Source of the DNA: Mactra quadrangularis
Taxonomy: Eukaryota > Mollusca > Bivalvia > Venerida > Mactridae
DNA: 64,000 nucleotides
Direction: 5' to 3'
NCBI GenBank assembly: GCA_025267735.1
Contig: CM046303.1
Location: 39,445,380 to 39,509,379, forward strand
Made by a program: the position numbers and the translations under genes
Notes under the pieces: model-generated
What the model saw: the letters and a program-made list of their open reading frames with translations, nothing else
The model's database searches: none
Told to the model about the DNA's origin: nothing
In this document: piece after piece, positions 1 to 11,825 of the stretch
Layout: each line of letters starts with the position of its first letter
Numbering within the stretch: the stretch's first letter is position 1

Positions 1-1136
1 ATCCCGTCGTGGCTAAAAATAACCACAACTTCAAATCTTAAGTCAACAAATTTTCTGCTTTGATAAATACACGTTTTGTATAGTGAATTTCGTGCGAAAG
101 CCAATTAAAACTCACGAAATCATGTAAATAGTTTCATACATGAACGTATATTGACGGGAATAAGAAACGAACCAATTAAGTCTTACGTTATACAGAAACG
201 TTTGCTGATAGGCCACGTTCAGGTAGAATGAGTGTAATGTCGGTAAGCCAAGACAACTAGATAATTTATATTTACGCCAATGACATTCGCGTGACAGATT
301 TTCATGGCAGTATCTACGTCATGTGTAGTGAAAGATAACCGTGTATGTCAAATAAGTCGACAAACAATGGAAATCTTCTTGTTTGGCGTAAACAGTTCTT
401 AAGATATGCCACCGTCATCAACGTCTATCTCTCCGCTCGTATCATCGCGGCAGTGGTGTTGAAATAATGTAGAGCTCAGTGAGGTTTCGCGTATTGGCTT
501 ATGTAACGTCCTCAGATTTATCAATGTTTCAAAACGAGTTTAGGCCACAACTTGTTGTTGGCTAAGGTAATCTCGTGGACACATCACATATACTAGCTTT
601 TATGCTCTGTGAGTGTCTCTATATTCTGGCAACGTTATGACTTTGTCTATCAGCTTAGTAACGACATACCTCACGTTGCGCATGTCACCAAGGACTTCTT
701 ACTGGGTGACAACATTAATGTTTCCTTATATTATTCTTAATCATGAAAATTATGTACCTAGTTGAAATGATGCGTTTCTTTTTAGCATCAGTTTAGATGT
801 TTGCGTATTCAAAATTTGCACGCACTGATTTCTCGAGTAAATCACTGGATAAACGATATGACACATCCAACACTTTACAATTTTGTGTAAGTTTTATCAA
901 ACACCTTTCAAGCAACTTGATTGGCTGAGAGGATATCTCCGTAATCTAATTTGCATGTTATAAAAGTACCCCACTTTTATAAGAAATTGATATTTTGAAT
1001 AACTTGACCCCTAAAAGGGAACCCGCTAGAGAGAGTTATTATAATCCAAAGGCAGTTATATTCTATTGTCTTTTTGATAGTTCTACTTGTTTTTAAATTG
1101 ATGATTAAGATTTTGTCTTCGTTTAGTGGCTTTAAA
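1..1136 (+). repeat. Left arm of a 1136-bp inverted repeat
   Basis: The arm is the reverse complement of 7352-8487. Base 1 pairs with 8487, base 961 with 7527 and base 1136 with 7352, so the arms align without a net indel. Only scattered substitutions were seen, for example near 340, 745 and 765. The repeat stops at 1137, where the two sides diverge. Because base 1 is still paired, the true repeat probably extends left of the window. It carries no credible ORF. It may be the long TIR of a large transposon or an inverted segmental duplication. Confidence 0.93.
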
Positions 1137-1153
1137 AAATACAATTACAAAAA

Positions 1154-1265
1154 TATATTAAAATTACATTTTATTGTCATCCTGAGCACCCCTTGTCGCG
1201 GATCAGTTTATTGTATTGTTAACATACACAGGATTATGTTTTTTGTTCGAACTATGTATTATTTT
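1154..1265 (+). repeat. Dispersed repeat, copy 1 (partner at 13683-13775)
   Basis: The block matches the reverse complement of about 13683-13775. Shared stretches include TTATTGTCATC, GATCAGTT and TTTTTTGT.CGAAC. The two copies translate to similar short peptides (a PCRGSV core and an FFVRT core), but neither has a convincing start or length. I read it as an old mobile-element fragment, not a gene. It sits directly inside the inner boundary of the left inverted-repeat arm. Confidence 0.6.
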
Positions 1266-1308
1266 TGTTGAAACGTAATGTCCACACCTGTTACACGTTT
1301 GCGTCACA

Positions 1309-2613
1309 TTAAGGTGGGTCGGTACCTTACTCGGAGGGAAAAACGGAAAAATATTATGTTTACTGATTATGATAAAAGTAAGCTAGCAGATACCTTCATG
1401 CTTCTTGTTTGTTTTTCTGGTAACCTTAGCGACGTTGTCGTTTTTTTTTCACGACGTCACGGACGTCACATTGGTTCGCGCTAAAAACAGACATGCAAGG
1501 ACATTAAACCCATATATTTAAAGTATTGAATGTTCGAGGACAAAGATAATTATACCAAAATGTTTCTGAAATTTTGTTGCATACGAATATTATGTTCCGA
1601 TTATCTAAATATCACGTCAGTCGTAAAGATTGTACATTTCATCACTGAATTTAGGGTTTTCACGTCTAAAAGATTTCATCAATTGCCGAGATATAACGTT
1701 TATTTTCAAATTAATGCAGAACGGTGGTCAAATTCTTATCGCAATTTTTGAAAACTACACACTTTTTGTGTCATTTTAATGAAATAAAAAAAGAAAGTGA
1801 ACGTTCTCAGTTTTTCACAATATCGCTTTCAAAGTAAAATTACCTTCAAAACAACGACGTTAATATTACGTTGCGCTGACGTTATGATTTTGGGTTATGT
1901 CTGTAATTTTCTTGTAAATTAATTTTTATAGTTTCTTTCCTGTTATTAATTAATTTCTTTTGACTCTCAGCATCTGATCTGTTCAAAATTAATTTAACAT
2001 AAGTCAATAGAAGTCCGCTTTTACTTATTTTTGCAACAAATGTTTTAATCATAACGTCAGCGCAACGTCGTTGCAATGATGGTAATTTTTCTTTGAACGC
2101 GAAATTGTGAAAAACTGAGAACGTTCACTTCCCTTTTTTATTGCATTAAAATGACATATAAAGTGTGTACCTTTCAAAAATCGTGATAATAATTTGACCA
2201 CCGTTCTGCATTAATATGAAAATAAACGTTAAAACTCGGCAGTTGGAGAAACCTATAGACGTGAAAACCCTGAATTCAGTGATGAAATGTAAAATCTGTA
2301 TTCCTGACGAGATATTTAGATAATCGGAACAAATAAATTGTTTGCAACAACATTTCAGAAACATTTTGGTATAATTATCATTGGGCTCGGACATTCATTA
2401 TTTTAGATATGTGGGTTTAATGTACATGCATGCCTGTTTATAGCGCGAAACATTGTGACGTCCATGACGTCGTGAAAAGAATGACAACGTCGCTAAGGTT
2501 ACCAGAAAAACAAACAAGAAGCATGAAGGTGTTTGCCTGCCAACTTATAACATAATCGGAGTACATAATATTTTTTTCGATTTTTTCTCCGAGTAAGGTA
2601 CCGACCCACCTTA
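1309..2613. mobile_element. Foldback element with ~570-bp inverted arms
   Basis: The left arm (1309-about 1890) is repeated in inverse orientation at about 2045-2613. The ends are TTAAGGTGGGTCGGTACCTT and its complement. The inner ends meet around ACGTTGCGCTGACGTTATGA and leave a spacer of about 155 bp. The arms have diverged clearly more than the flanking 1136-bp arms. The short ORFs at 1278-1484, 1530-1751, 2146-2394 and 2438-2674 are mirror translations of the two arms and are not genes. The element looks like a non-autonomous foldback or MITE-type transposon. Confidence 0.8.
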
Positions 2614-2762
2614 AAATCAGCAACGTTGCATTATAACGTACACAATATGTACATTTATTGTATTTCATCGGCACATACGAAAATGTACATGTACTACAAA
2701 ATAATAACTATTTTGATTTTTACAGCGTCTCAAAAAAGCACATGCACTGATGATCCGATTAG

Positions 2763-2999
2763 TCAAATAGTTTTTTTCTCATTCTTTTCTAAATTTACCA
2801 ATATGGAAAGATGTACATTTTCAGTTAATCTCAGTGTATTGGATAGACTGTCTTTAAAATCAGCACACGTTTTAATCACGGAATATGCTGGTACTAACGC
2901 CGTGTGTTTTTTATCAATGACATATTTAAGACCTGAATTTCCATTCTTTGAGTAGTCATGACCCTTTATAACTTTAGTACCTAAATCATAGCTTGCCAT
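2763..2999 (-). CDS. Unrecognised 78-codon ORF, possible exon
   Basis: I do not recognise this protein. The ORF starts with ATGGCAAGC and encodes 78 residues of mixed composition (MASYDLGTKVIKG near the N-terminus, NVHLSILVNLEKNEKK near the C-terminus). It is less skewed to Phe, Ile and Tyr than the random ORFs of this AT-rich window. A possible splice donor, GGTAAAT, lies near its end. No neighbouring exon, signal peptide or membrane segment could be identified. It could be an isolated exon, a retro-element relic or chance. Confidence 0.22.
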   Translation of the reverse strand: MASYDLGTKVIKGHDYSKNGNSGLKYVIDKKHTALVPAYSVIKTCADFKDSLSNTLRLTENVHLSILVNLEKNEKKTI

Positions 3000-3557
3000 G
3001 AAATCATCCGTGGTATTGGTCTGCAGCGTATACGTAGTTTAAGTCGTTTAGTACATTGAGATAGTAGAATGGAGTGTACAAGGTTAATTCCCTCTCTTAA
3101 TAAACATGTTATACACTATATATTCGTGCTAACCTGCAATGTTCTATCCATAAAATCAAAGTTTACGATCATTTTGAGAGGGATAGAATTACTAATGAAC
3201 TTCCTCATTTAAAAATACAAGTTTATTCTACGACTGTAATGTTCAATTTACTTAAATCAAACTTCTCATATATTGTTTTATTGACAAATAGCATCCAATG
3301 TCACGTGATAGTAATTAATTAAGATGATCGTCTAGCGATTGCTCCGTGTGATGTGGTCGAAGAAACATAACATGAAAAATACCGTTGATAAATAAGGTAA
3401 ATAACATGATAAGTTGAGGTGTGACAGTTGTGTGAGAGGAATAACGTAGGAAAGAAATGATGACAACTTAGATCATATTAGATAAAATTCAATGTCCTAC
3501 GTTTGTTATCTCATGCGGCCAGCACGGTCAAGAATCATAAACACTGCATATATTTAT
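3000..3557. other. No recognisable gene
   Basis: This is AT-rich sequence between the foldback element and the next transposon. I see no long ORF, no RNA-gene signature and no obvious repeat. Confidence 0.6.
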
Positions 3558-4727
3558 ATGCTACAAGCAATTTGTAAATTTAGGCAATTTGTAAAATGAC
3601 TGAAATTTTTAGGCAATTTGTAAATTGCCTGGTTATTTTAGGCATTTTGTAAATTGACTAACATTCCTAGACAATTTACAAAATGCCTGAAAAAATAGCT
3701 TGATATTTTACACATTGCCTAAATGCAGTTTATGGCCATGTGATATGAGAATTGTAAATGCTTTTGATCGTAAGATTGTTTGAATAAGGTCATCTCCCCG
3801 TATTTACATTAAAATACTGTCTATGGTTATCTGAATCACTTGCAGCAGCCCATGACAAACAACAATATCCCAAGGCCCACATCAAATGTGAATGTTAGCA
3901 CGCAAAATATTGCATTTTTACTTTCACATTGCATTATAGTTCCATCTGATTCAGAATTGTAGATTGTATGGCAATATTGTAGCTATTTAACTATGTGTAT
4001 TGTGTCTACTGTAATTTCAAGAAATAGTTATGTTATTAATACATCATATAAGATTCGTAATTACTGTTCAACAGTCTGACTGACAGCGTCTTTACCAACA
4101 GCAGAAATAGAGATTATGCCTGAAGACAGTTTCATATGCTGAATAACTCTACTCTGTCTTCGCAGTAATAAAATTTCATAAGAAAAAAGGTTGATAAAAA
4201 TTTCCCTTTTTGCATCACACAGAACAATTCATTATATAGGCTGCCTGTAATGTCCGAAAAGTATTTGTTGTTTGTGTCAAGCTATAAAAACTTTTATTTA
4301 AGTCCTCATCGATCCATTCTACAATCACTTTCAAGAGATTTAGGATGACACAGTTTACCATGCACAAGGTCCCTATCAGTCCATCCGCTAGCCATTTATT
4401 TTCAGTCTGTAATACAGTTTGTTGGTGTCCTCCAATTAAAATGTATGACTAAATTGTGAACGTTTTCTATACTAGTCATCATTATTTGGATGAAAATAAT
4501 GTTTAACTATTATTACTCATTAAGCTTTACATATATCAATTCAAAAATATATTCCTGACACTTTCAGGCAATTTGTAAAAAAGCCCTTGAAATTTCAGTC
4601 AATTTGTAAAATGCCTAGATATTTTCAGACATTTTACGAAATGCCTGACGCTTTTAGGAAATTTACAAAATGCCTGATTTTTAGGCATTTTACAAATTTC
4701 CTAAATTTACAAATTGCCTGTAACATA
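3558..4727. mobile_element. Non-autonomous transposon with repeated GGCAATTTGTAAA motifs
   Basis: The ends are inverted repeats: TATGCTACAAGCAATTTGTA on the left, and the complement of TATGTTACAGGCAATTTGTA on the right. Both ends hold several head-to-head copies of a short motif (GGCAATTTGTAAA or GGCATTTTACAAA) over about 150 bp. Such subterminal motif arrays are typical of transposase-binding ends. The middle holds two short open stretches on the minus strand: 49 codons at 3836-3982 and 78 codons at 4215-4448. They may be degraded transposase. I cannot assign a superfamily. Confidence 0.75.
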
Positions 4728-5760
4728 TAGATAGTGTTATATGTAATATTGTGAATGGCCAATTGTTTTATGCCAAAAAAAGATGAAAAAAATGTTGTTA
4801 TTGATTCTAAACAATGCCGGTCGCGTGTGCTTGTTATAGCTTGTATATTAACGAGGGCGTGTACTTCTCTGCCACTGTGCTGAAGGTGAGATATCAAACA
4901 ATTTAGAATGCTTACCAAATTTCTCTTATATACGTTTTAAAAATCCTGAAGGTTGACTAATTTAGTTGTTGTCCTGGTTAACTCATTTTTTTCATTTGTG
5001 AAGATTTGTACCAGAAAAAAACCATAAAAAATGCTGCAGATATTAGAAACTGCGAACTTCACTTTTATCCTGAAAAAATACCGCACCCACATTTTTGGCA
5101 TTATATGCTATGATGTTGAAAGTCAATATGTGGAGAGCTGTACAACTGTTAGTTCCAAGAAATACCATTTAAAAGTAGTTTTATTGCTCAATACAATATC
5201 GAAAAAAAACTTCTAGAGCGATCTTCATCATTTAGACAACTCAAAAATATGGCGCGTGTGGCGATAATAACATTGAACATTGTACTTTAATAAGCGTTGG
5301 ACTTTTTCTGCTGAAGCATTTCTTGGCTCTGGTCGTTCCCAAACACCAAGCCATTCCTTTTTCTTAGAGAAGGGAAATATGGCATGGTTACCAGAGCTGT
5401 TGATAATTTGCTAGGACTTGGTCGAACGCTATGTTTTCTGCGTTCGTCATCTTGAGATGACGAAACAACCTGCATGAGTCATGTATGTGGTCACACGATC
5501 ATGGCGCTCTATCCTGTCTTGCCTCCTTATATTTAATTAAATAACAATATTGAAATTGATTAAATATTTCTTTCATCTTGAGAGAAATTGGAAAACAATA
5601 TTAATGAATACATGTACACTTTAAAATGGATTAATTGGTAAATTTGCTATGTCCATTTCATATATTTCTGAACTTATTACCCGTTCGAAAAATTCATAAT
5701 GTTTTAAATCCAACCTCCTATAATCGAATACAGGAAGAGTGCCGTGGTCAAAATGCAGTA
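4728..5760. other. No recognisable gene
   Basis: Only short chance-like ORFs are present, for example 62 codons on the minus strand at 5287-5475 that match nothing I know. No repeat structure was seen. Confidence 0.5.
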
Positions 5761-5820
5761 TTATGATAAACTAACATATATTCAAAAATATTATGATAAA
5801 CAAACATATATTCAAAAATA
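5761..5820 (+). repeat. Two-copy 30-bp tandem duplication
   Basis: The unit beginning TTATGATAAAC and ending TTCAAAAATA occurs twice back to back, with one substitution (CTAAC versus CAAAC). Confidence 0.9.
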
Positions 5821-6309
5821 CATAAACTGAATTTCTACGCACCCGGATCACGTCAGTTTAATGAATTGCCTTTCATATTTAAAAATATGCAAACCATATG
5901 AAACCATTAAAATAGTTGTGTAGGCACAGTATTGGCATTTTGAGAGGTCGATCAAGGGAGCTAAAACTTTACCATCGGAACTACCTCGGCGATCTTCAAC
6001 GCAGATAAATCTCGGATATCATAAGGTGAAAAAGTGGATCTACGAATTTGGTTTCTGTAGTAATGTAGTCTGAACTGCACAGAAATACGACGTGTGAGAC
6101 ATTGTTCTGATGTAATGATGTGATAATCGTGTAACAGGTTATTATTAAATGTTGACATGAAAATGACATAGTAGATCTCAGTGACGTCATTATTACAATA
6201 ATAATAGTAATTAGCGCCATTAGCGCTCGTTACAACATAATTGTGATTATTATTATTATTAGTTATAAAGATTTTAGACGGTGTATATGGGTCCTTATAC
6301 CTCGAGAGC
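5821..6309. other. No recognisable gene
   Basis: The ORF at 5961-6311 on the minus strand is driven by ATT/AAT-rich triplets around 6190-6260 (runs of Asn and Tyr). I do not accept it as coding. Confidence 0.5.
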
Positions 6310-6346
6310 ACATATACCCCGAGGCGTCAGCCGAGGGGTTATATGT
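6310..6346. repeat. Imperfect GC-rich hairpin
   Basis: ACATATACCCCGAGG is followed by CGTCAG and then by CCGAGGGGTTATATGT. The outer seven bases and the CCCC/GGGG blocks pair, with one bulge. A related block (CCCGAGGGG followed by GGTGTATAT) occurs at 7120-7142, so both may be remnants of one element. Confidence 0.55.
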
Positions 6347-7351
6347 AGCTTACGATTTTATAATACTTCAAATCCCTTTAAAATCGGTCGGGAGTTCTAA
6401 AATGTACAAAAAAACTAATGCAGTATTTTAGTTCAATTTCCCCGTGGCGCACCCCAATTGCCTTTTACTACGTTTGATCATGACGTCATACTGGCGACCG
6501 TCTTATGAAGTTGATAGTATTTACTATTTGACAAGTTAAGTTTTAAGCTTATAATTTTTGTGGATTTAAGGATCGGAAGTACAAGGATCTATTTAAAAAT
6601 GGACACGGAAGATAGGGATATATGGACTTAATTAAGGAAACAATCGCTGACGGCATAAACTGTTAGGGCAAGATGAAAATGGTTTTCCGAAAATAGAGCA
6701 AAGAAAATCTAACGTGGATTCGTATGTGAGAAAGATCTTTGACAACCAGTTTCATTATTTATTCTTAATGCATAGCTTGACTTGCTCCAATGAATGAAAC
6801 ACAAGTCAACCTTTGTATTAACTTTATAATGACTGGAAAATTCGTCGTATTGAACACAGTCACGCAGAAATTGATGGAAGAACTTCAAGAAGCGCAATTG
6901 GGATGTTGGAGTTGTCGGGCCCTTGATTGACAGTATTGGGAGTAATAGATTTATTATTCATGTTGAAAACTCGCTGTACAACGTTATTTTATAAAGAGCA
7001 GGACATTGATATGTCTTATTTGCTTATAAATGTTAAGATTACAAAGAAAAACATGTTCGAATCGATGAACAAAATGGCGGACATTTGACAAGAATTTATG
7101 TTGCATTGTTATGAGAGGCTACCCGAGGGGACACGGTGTATATGAACTCACACACGGTATATATAGATTTTTTTCGCACACCCGATCAGCCAATCAAAAG
7201 CCGTCATTTTTTCTTGAAGTATTATCTTTTATACGTTCAAAATATCGTTTTGTATAGATCTTTAAATATATAGGCAACTAAATATCAAAAGTGCTATTTT
7301 TTTAAATAACGACAACTTTTAGATTTATGTAATAACAAAGAAATTTCTTTA
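6347..7351. other. No recognisable gene
   Basis: This stretch separates the GC-rich hairpin from the right inverted-repeat arm. The longest ORF (62 codons, minus strand, 6709-6897) is not recognisable. Confidence 0.5.
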
Positions 7352-8487
7352 TTTAAAGCCACTAAACGAAGACAAAATCTTAATCATCAATTTAAAAACA
7401 AGTAGAACTATCAAAAAGACAATAGAATATAACTGCCTTTGGATTATAATAACTCTCTCTAGCGGGTTCCCTTTTAGGGGTCAAGTTATTCAAAATATCA
7501 ATTTCTTATAAAAGTGGGGTACTTTTATAACATGCAAATTAGATTACGGAGATATCCTCTCAGCCAATCAAGTTGCTTGAAAGGTGTTTGATAAAACTTA
7601 CACAAAATTGTAAAGTGTTGGATGTGTCATATCGTTTATCCAGTGATTTACTCGAGAAATCAGTGCGTGCAAATTTTGAATACGCAAACATCTAAACTGA
7701 TGCTAAAAAGAAACGCATCAGTTCGACTAGGTACATAATTTTCGTGATTAAGAATAATATAAGGAAACATTAATGTTGTCACCCAGTAAGAAGTCCTTGG
7801 TGACATGCGCAACGTGAGGTATGTCGTTACTAAGCTGATAGACAAAGTCATAACGTTGCCAGAATATAGAGACACTCACAGAGCATAAAAGCTAGTATAT
7901 GTGATGTGTCCACGAGATTACCTTAGCCAACAACAAGTTGTGGCCTAAACTCGTTTTGAAACATTGATAAATCTGAGGACGTTACATAAGCCAATACGCG
8001 AAACCTCACTGAGCTCTACATTATTTCAACACCACTGCCGCGATGATACGAGCGGAGAGATAGACGTTGATGACGGTGGCATATCTTAAGAACTGTTTAC
8101 GCCAAACAAGAAGATTTCCATTGTTTGTCAACTTATTTGACATACACGGTTATCTTTCACTACACATGACGTAGATACTGCCATGAAAATCTGTCACGCG
8201 AATGTCATTGGCGTAAATATAAATTATCTAGTTGTCTTGGCTTACCGACATTACACTCATTCTACCTGAACGTGGCCTATCAGCAAACGTTTCTGTATAA
8301 CGTAAGACTTAATTGGTTCGTTTCTTATTCCCGTCAATATACGTTCATGTATGAAACTATTTACATGATTTCGTGAGTTTTAATTGGCTTTCGCACGAAA
8401 TTCACTATACAAAACGTGTATTTATCAAAGCAGAAAATTTGTTGACTTAAGATTTGAAGTTGTGGTTATTTTTAGCCACGACGGGAT
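7352..8487 (-). repeat. Right arm of the 1136-bp inverted repeat
   Basis: This is the reverse complement of 1-1136 at nearly full identity without indels. The arm ends sharply at 8487: the final bases ACGGGAT pair with ATCCCGT at position 1. The following GTTCCGATC is the first sequence seen outside the repeat. Confidence 0.93.
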
Positions 8488-9528
8488 GTTCCGATCTAGT
8501 TCGTTGAGTTCCGTGATTTTCCGTACAGTCATTACGTTTGTTTTTATCGCTAATTTCAAAATAGTATTAGTATAAATTCTGGAGAAAATACTTGTGTTTT
8601 TTGTGCCTTAGATGCGTTTTATATATCCATTTAATGTTTGCATGAGTTTTAAGCAAACGCATGATACTTGACAATTATCAGCGTTCTATTTAGTAATGGG
8701 GCTTTAATTCACAACAACTCGGATATTCCATATAAAAATCATCAAGCCCGGGAGCGAATAAAGAATCGTTATGTCATTATACGTCGACGTAAGAAAAAAT
8801 CAATAACTTGATTTTCAACTTAAAATTTCGACAATTTGTTCACGATCGACCCCCTAATTTTTTTACATATTGATACATTGATAACATTGATACATACATA
8901 CAAAATACATTTATCAAATAAAAAATCAAATGATAATCTAAAAGATATGACGGCATGTAGACATAAAACGACGTTAAATTTTACGACGATTTTTATTGTT
9001 TTCTTAAATTTCTCTGTGCATACAATGATGTATTTTTTTTAAAAAGAAGTTACGAGCTTGTGAACACATTAAAACGTCGTTCTAACTAGCGCGACGTTTT
9101 CTACACGTGTTTTATACGTGTGACGATTACACGTCGTTGCCATGCTGAAATCGCGATGAAAATGAAAATAATTGTCATATTTATAAAATACAATTGTGAC
9201 TCTACTTGAACACCGACTTTCGTAAAGTTTGACTGACTTTTGATTTTTATGAAACATTGTATCCACCTATACCTTAAACTTTTTACATCTGTTGCATTTG
9301 ACAATATGTATTCGCTGGTTACTTTTGAAATTTAATGAAATCATTTTTTGTTTAGCAACAATGCTGTCAGATAAAGTTATAATTTTCAAGTAGAATCTTA
9401 GAAATGTATCAAATTTTATAGAATAAGTCATAGTGTTGTTAGACTGCTTACAAATGAGTTATGTAACGTCATAATTACTACTATTAAGGGATGCTGCCAA
9501 TTTTAAATAAATTAGATTCTGGTTACGG
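8488..9528. other. No recognisable gene
   Basis: AT-rich with short ORFs only. It contains scattered ACGTCGT-type motifs between 8785 and 9135 but no clear repeat unit. Confidence 0.5.
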
Positions 9529-9846
9529 TATACTAAATAAATATTAACCTGACGTTAACTTTTATGCAGAATAAAATTAAATCGAGATGACGCGGTATAA
9601 ATCAATAATCGGCCTCCCATCGAGAAATGTCGGACTGACTCGATAATCTCCGTTATTTCTGATACAGTTGAAGGAGTCGCGAGTTAAAAATTGAAGTGAG
9701 TAAAGAGCAATACATCGTACCGATTAAAGTATACATATATCCGACTATTTTCTCGTGCATCGTGTTTTATTTAAAATATGAGCTGGCGACACGACCTCTC
9801 TAACTTCCCTTCTCGCTGTGTGTATTTTAGTGTCTCAGTTAGCACG

Positions 9847-11545
9847 ATGGCTGAACACAAGTCGAATCATTTTTTGTCCTCTAAAACTAAAGAAATTATA
9901 TACAACGTCTCTGAAAATTATGCCAGCGAGGGTGGATCGTTTTTTGGACCGGACGGCGAAGTTAACAGGTGTGAGTCGCAGTACAGTCGATCGGATTCGG
10001 CGGGAAACGAGAGTGTGTGGAACATTTGCGTCACCGAAGAAAGCCAAGGGGGATCGCGGACCTTACAAGCCTCTGGACGACTTTGACTTATCAGTTTTGC
10101 GGAACAAAATAACTGAGTTTTATACCGTCAGGAATCAACTCCCGACTCTACAGAATCTCTACAGAGTTCTTAAAGACGACATTGACTTTTCATGCAGCAA
10201 ACAGTCTTTGTGGAAATTGATGCATGAGATGGGGTACCGTTGGAGAAGAACAAAAGACAATCGCAAGGTATTGATTGAAAGTCAGCACATTGTGACGCTG
10301 CGATTAGAGTTCTATCGGCGCAAGGAAGAGTTGGAGAATATCGGGTATGAACTCATATACATTGATGAAACCTGGATTGATACGTCATATACGTCTCATA
10401 AATGCTGGCAAGGAAATGACACGTCAGGAATTACAGCCCCCATCAATCGAGGTCAGCGAATTATCGTGGTACATGCTGGGGGTAGGAATGGATTTGTTCC
10501 AGGTTCGTTACTGACATACAAAGCTACTTCCCGCACAGGTGACTACCACAGTGAAATGGATGGTCGTAATTTTACGAAGTGGATTGAGGAAAGACTTATT
10601 CCTAATCTCGACCAGCCCAGTGCTATAGTCATGGATAATGCTTCCTATCACAGCATGAGAACTAACAAATGTCCAACTTCCAGTACAAAGAAAGCCGATA
10701 TTCAGGTATTAAAACGATAAAATATATTATAATTATATTATAATATATAATAAATATATTTCATAATTATGTACATTACATACAGGCAATTCAGTCATAT
10801 TTAGCAAATTTCAGCAATATGCCTTTCACGAATATATATAAACTATTATACATAACTATAATTTTCATTGCATACTACTCTATTAGAATATCTAATTAAG
10901 ATTTTTTGTTTTGTTTTGCAGGACTGGTTGACTAACCAGGGCATTCCATTCCGACCAGATATGCTAAGGGCCGAGCTGCTTGATCTTGCACGTGTTAACA
11001 AATCGCCACCACAAATTAGCATTGACGAGCTTCTTCGCAGTCACGGGCATGAGGTGTTGAGACTACCTCCTTATCATCCTGATTTTAACGCCATTGAGAT
11101 GATATGGAGCCAGCTCAAAAGCATTGTTAGGCAGAATAACCTCACATTTAGGTAAGTATTGATAAAATATAGTTGTTTTGGTTGCAGTAAAAAACTAATT
11201 CTTATGAAGCGATGTCTCTCCGGATTGACACCATTTAAATAAAACATGCATCCTGATCAGACCGGGTGGTTCAGGGAGACCTATGATTTTCGGAGTATAT
11301 AATTATATGTGTATAGCCTAAATATCTATGACTAGTTATGTATTTTCAGATATGATGACGTCCTACACACAACAAACACTGCCTTTGCTCAGATTGGCGC
11401 TGACAAATGGAGAGCTGTCTGCGATCACGTGGAACGTCACATACAAACCTGCAGGATTAACGATCATGCTGTGGACATGAACACGGACAACTTAGACATC
11501 GATCTCAGAGACGATTCATCTGATTGCAGCGAAGATGATAATTGA
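9847..11545 (+). CDS. Transposase of the DD82E/Sailor-like Tc1/mariner group, one frameshift
   Basis: This DDE transposase would cut and rejoin the surrounding TIR element. I propose exons 9847-10705, 10922-11151 and 11350-11545. The introns are GTATTA...TTTTGCAG and GTAAGT...TATTTTCAG. An N-terminal helix-turn-helix carries TGVSRSTVDRIRRE. The catalytic triad is the Asp in YIDETW, the Asp in VMDNASYHS and the Glu in NAIEMIW. I count 81 residues between the second Asp and the Glu, near the spacing that names the DD82E (Sailor) group. The C-terminus is acidic. Starting at ATG 9847 (MAEHKSNHF), the frame must shift near the T run at about 9939-9944 to reach the HTH. Without the shift, translation could start at ATG 9920 and lack the first helix. 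The T run could also be a sequencing error. The rest is intact. Confidence 0.88.
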
Positions 11546-11755
11546 TATTCATTGTATTTCTGTATTTTGTCGTGCAATTGATGTAATAAATCAAATGTGA
11601 TTAGATCTAATTACAAAATAATAAAACTTAAATTACAGATGAATAAAAATACAAAAAATAAAAGAGTGTATGAAATAACACATTTTTGGACAATTTTAAC
11701 AATATTTTGTTTGTACAAATATTAGAAAATGAAAAAGAATTGCGCATGATTGGGC

Positions 11756-11825
11756 TCGAACCAACACCTACTTAACTACAGTAGTTCACAGTCCATCTCG
11801 GTATCATCGGCGCTATAGAGTCATA
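11756..11825 (-). other. Degraded tRNA-like sequence inside the transposon
   Basis: Read on the minus strand it has a B-box-like GGTTCGAGCCC with a five-pair T-arm and a degenerate anticodon region. No acceptor stem can be formed. It is probably a SINE remnant or tRNA pseudogene. Confidence 0.4.

Noticed and set aside
4634..4918. Minus-strand 94-codon ORF
   Set aside because: Its C-terminal third translates the repetitive transposon end at 4634-4727. The rest is not recognisable.
5961..6311. Minus-strand 116-codon ORF
   Set aside because: Asn/Tyr runs come from ATT/AAT-rich sequence. There is no domain or splice support.
9778..10086. Start of the transposase at 9778
   Set aside because: The ATG at 9847 in the same frame gives the expected N-terminus. 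The longer form adds residues without family resemblance.
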